The notes beneath the pieces are model-generated. The model had not been told where the DNA came from, did not search any database, and worked only from the letters and a program-made list of their open reading frames with translations. A program made the position numbers and the translations under genes. Positions 63,001 through 64,000 of a stretch of 64,000 nucleotides of DNA are shown one piece after another. Source of the stretch: Anaspis maculata. Lineage: Eukaryota > Arthropoda > Insecta > Coleoptera > Scraptiidae. The stretch is from NCBI GenBank assembly GCA_949128115.1, contig OX421964.1:51748601-51812600 (forward strand). The letters run 5' to 3'. The first letter of the stretch is position 1, and each line of letters opens with the position of its first letter.

Positions 63001-64000
63001 CAATAAATTCGTGGACAATTCCGGTACGTAAAGAACGTCTTTGATTTCAATCGTTTCAGATTTTTCGTTATTTCCGATCTCGAATTTAATGTCACCAATT
63101 GATTCAATTTTCAATTTCTGATTATCAGCTACGGTGCAAGTTCCGTTCGGTTTTTTTTTTTGATCCGAAATTAAACTTCCGTCGTTTGTGAAATGTGCTG
63201 TAGCTCCTGAATCTATATACCAATCATCTTGATCGACATTGTTTACAGAAAAAACTGTATAAAAAGTTCGATGAGAGTTTCTGTCACTTTGCGTATTATT
63301 TTTTGAAGAATTTTCACGCTCTCGTTTCAAGCGCTCCTTTCTTTTGAAGCAATTTCTACCGTAGTGACCAGGTTTTGAACATTCATAGCAAATTGGAGCT
63401 TTCTTATCATTTCCGCGATTTGATGCATGCTTATTCAGGAGTACTGACTCACTCTTGTGATCCTTGTCGCTCATCTTGACGTCTTGCAGTAGCTTCGTTT
63501 TGATTGCATCGGCCGTGATTTTTATTCCACTCGATTCGATGCCCATTATCATCGGTTTATATTCTTCTGGAAGTCCTGCTAGCAGCAAGGTGCCAATCCA
63601 GTCGTCTTTTACTTCTAGTCCGATGTTCGTTAATTTGTGAGCCGTTGTGATGATCTCATTCACATATTCATCGACGGAGTCGCAATTCTCCAAGTGAGTG
63701 GTTATCAATTTTCGTAAAAGGCCCACCTTCCGAGTCAAGCCGGAGTCATCAAATGCCTTCTCGAGGTTATCCCATGCTTCTTTGGCGGTTGTGGTCGTTT
63801 GCACGTGGACGTAATTCACGGATTCTAAAGAAAGGATGATTTTCGCTCTTGCTCTTGTTATCTTCTTGGCGTCGGTTTCCGTTCCTAAAACACAATTCCA
63901 AAGGTCTTCGTGCTGAAGATATGTTTCCATGGCGAATTTCCATGTTGAGAAGTTTTCTCGTCCTTTCAATTTTTCGAGTCCCGGCAGCGTCGATTGTGCA
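60100..64000 (-). CDS. Ty1/copia gag-pol polyprotein (5' end beyond window)
   Basis: One uninterrupted frame of at least 1299 codons, no stop to the window edge. Counting from the TTG codon at 63969: Gag (WKFAMETYLQHEDLW), CCHC knuckle C194-C207, protease YIDSGATAHF (Asp253), GAG-pre-integrase WHRRLGHPS, integrase (HSDLCGP, RTDNGREY, AVAERYN), a Ser/Thr/acidic linker, reverse transcriptase with YVDDLL at about 964, and RNase H (DADWASD, TEAEYMSL). The order PR-IN-RT-RH defines the copia superfamily. Upstream of TTG the frame continues (LEKLK), so the true start lies outside. The intact frame suggests recent activity. Confidence 0.95.
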   Translation of the reverse strand, partial: AQSTLPGLEKLKGRENFSTWKFAMETYLQHEDLWNCVLGTETDAKKITRARAKIILSLESVNYVHVQTTTTAKEAWDNLEKAFDDSGLTRKVGLLRKLITTHLENCDSVDEYVNEIITTAHKLTNIGLEVKDDWIGTLLLAGLPEEYKPMIMGIESSGIKITADAIKTKLLQDVKMSDKDHKSESVLLNKHASNRGNDKKAPICYECSKPGHYGRNCFKRKERLKRERENSSKNNTQSDRNSHRTFYTVFSVNNVDQDDWYIDSGATAHFTNDGSLISDQKKKPNGTCTVADNQKLKIESIGDIKFEIGNNEKSETIEIKDVLYVPELSTNLLSVSKITKRGHTVIFNDKKCAIYDHHDNLVATASEIDGMYKLDRAKNQANFTTTKENHEIWHRRLGHPSDEILTKMDRLVDGMGLNSKRKSTCIPCIQGKQHRTPFQTSKHQTTQPLQLIHSDLCGPMQEKSFGGSRYFLTFIDDFTRKVFIYFLNTKDEVLQRFKDFKNFVENQTNKKIKILRTDNGREYVNEAFKNFLKKSGIQHQTTVVYTPEQNAVAERYNRTIVEKGRCMMFEAGLDTRFWAEAANTAVFLINISPTKSLENTTPEEAWTGRKPNVSHLKIFGCKAMAHIPKEKRKKWDSKSEECIFVGYSEGTKGYRLFNRRTRQVIVKRDVIFLEKEFNELKNKEESKKEDTFIPLSEEDVVIEENITEDDNITEEENTSGEDNTSELENVIKDIEDVKNSNEDTNANKDKARRSSRLRKPKKWDDYVTYNTKISEEEPSTFEEAQNSENATKWKEARVAEYGSLMSNETWILTDQPKNRKVLNCEWVFKLKKNPDGNSHKHKARLVIKGCSQKHGIDYNETYAPVIRHTSLRMLLAMAAKFDLDITHMDVTTAFLHGDIEEEIYMTQPKGFEVEGQETKVCKLQKAIYGLKQGSRAWNMKLSKVLKKFGLKQSNSDQCIYFDEKNPRSLIVAVYVDDLLIFSDNHEKTKKMKRNLESNFTMKDLGEAKYCLGMTITRDRKTRKIWIDQSKYILDVLARYNMNDCNPCSTPVDCNQKLTKDMAPISQEEKIEMQRIPYQEVVGSIIYASQLTRPDLAFAVGLLSRFNNNPGRPHWTAVKRVLRYMKGTVDHRLEFGDKGNELEGFCDADWASDSEDRRSTTGYLFKLFGNLIAWNCKKQPTIAISTTEAEYMSLSAAVQEAVWLRNLITDILPEDVVNHPTTIYSDNKGAIHLGNNGGYRSRTKHIDIKHHFLREKIDGGIIALKHVGSESNISDINTKALPRTAHQRITQELGVKPTTP

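Overview
The window looks like a TE-rich insect nuclear genome. The basis is spliced genes with GT-AG introns, a POGZ/Row-type zinc-finger gene, and a PLP-dependent aromatic amino acid decarboxylase of the insect dihydroxyphenylacetaldehyde synthase (DHPAAS) type. There are no bacterial operons. The order of insect cannot be fixed from the sequence.

Layout. 1-3050 is repeat-laden intergenic DNA. 3052-38451 (+) is one large gene. Nine coding exons join in frame (4587 nt, 1528 aa) into a nuclear protein with a SUMO-interacting-like N-terminus, a degenerate Merlin/IS1595-like transposase domain, a POGZ/Row zinc-finger array, an AT-hook and an acidic tail. Its introns hold nested palindromic elements, and the last intron (15.6 kb) splits the zinc-finger region. 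The gene ends tail-to-tail with 38821-46186 (-), a four-exon, 504-aa DHPAAS-like gene. Its active-site His is replaced by Asn and its flexible-loop Tyr is missing. 46187-55475 is mostly one 7.8-kb nested palindrome. 55476-55809 (-) is the last exon of a second, tandem decarboxylase paralogue whose upstream exons are not recognised in the window. 56234-59942 is another nested palindrome. 59943-64000 (-) is a Ty1/copia retrotransposon with an open polyprotein frame that runs off the right edge.

Mobile DNA dominates. Recurrent parts are (i) long hairpin (foldback) elements ending in CAGGGTG and inserted at TA dinucleotides; (ii) two ~2.03-kb elements with an (ACGG)n microsatellite and ~265-bp core tandem repeats, like DINE-1/pearl Helentrons; (iii) an 8.7-kb element with perfect 91-bp inverted ends and a 10-bp target duplication, Mutator-like in form; (iv) small hairpin MITEs, one a clear hAT-type with an 8-bp duplication. 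The most unusual pattern is that hairpin elements sit at or near the TA in the dyad centre of older hairpin elements, building Russian-doll palindromes. The most interesting gene observation is the exapted transposase domain fused to the POGZ/Row zinc fingers.

The two gene families are not obviously linked in function: one is a chromatin/transcription factor, the other a pair of catecholamine/cuticle enzymes. All coordinates come from reading the sequence. No database search was run.
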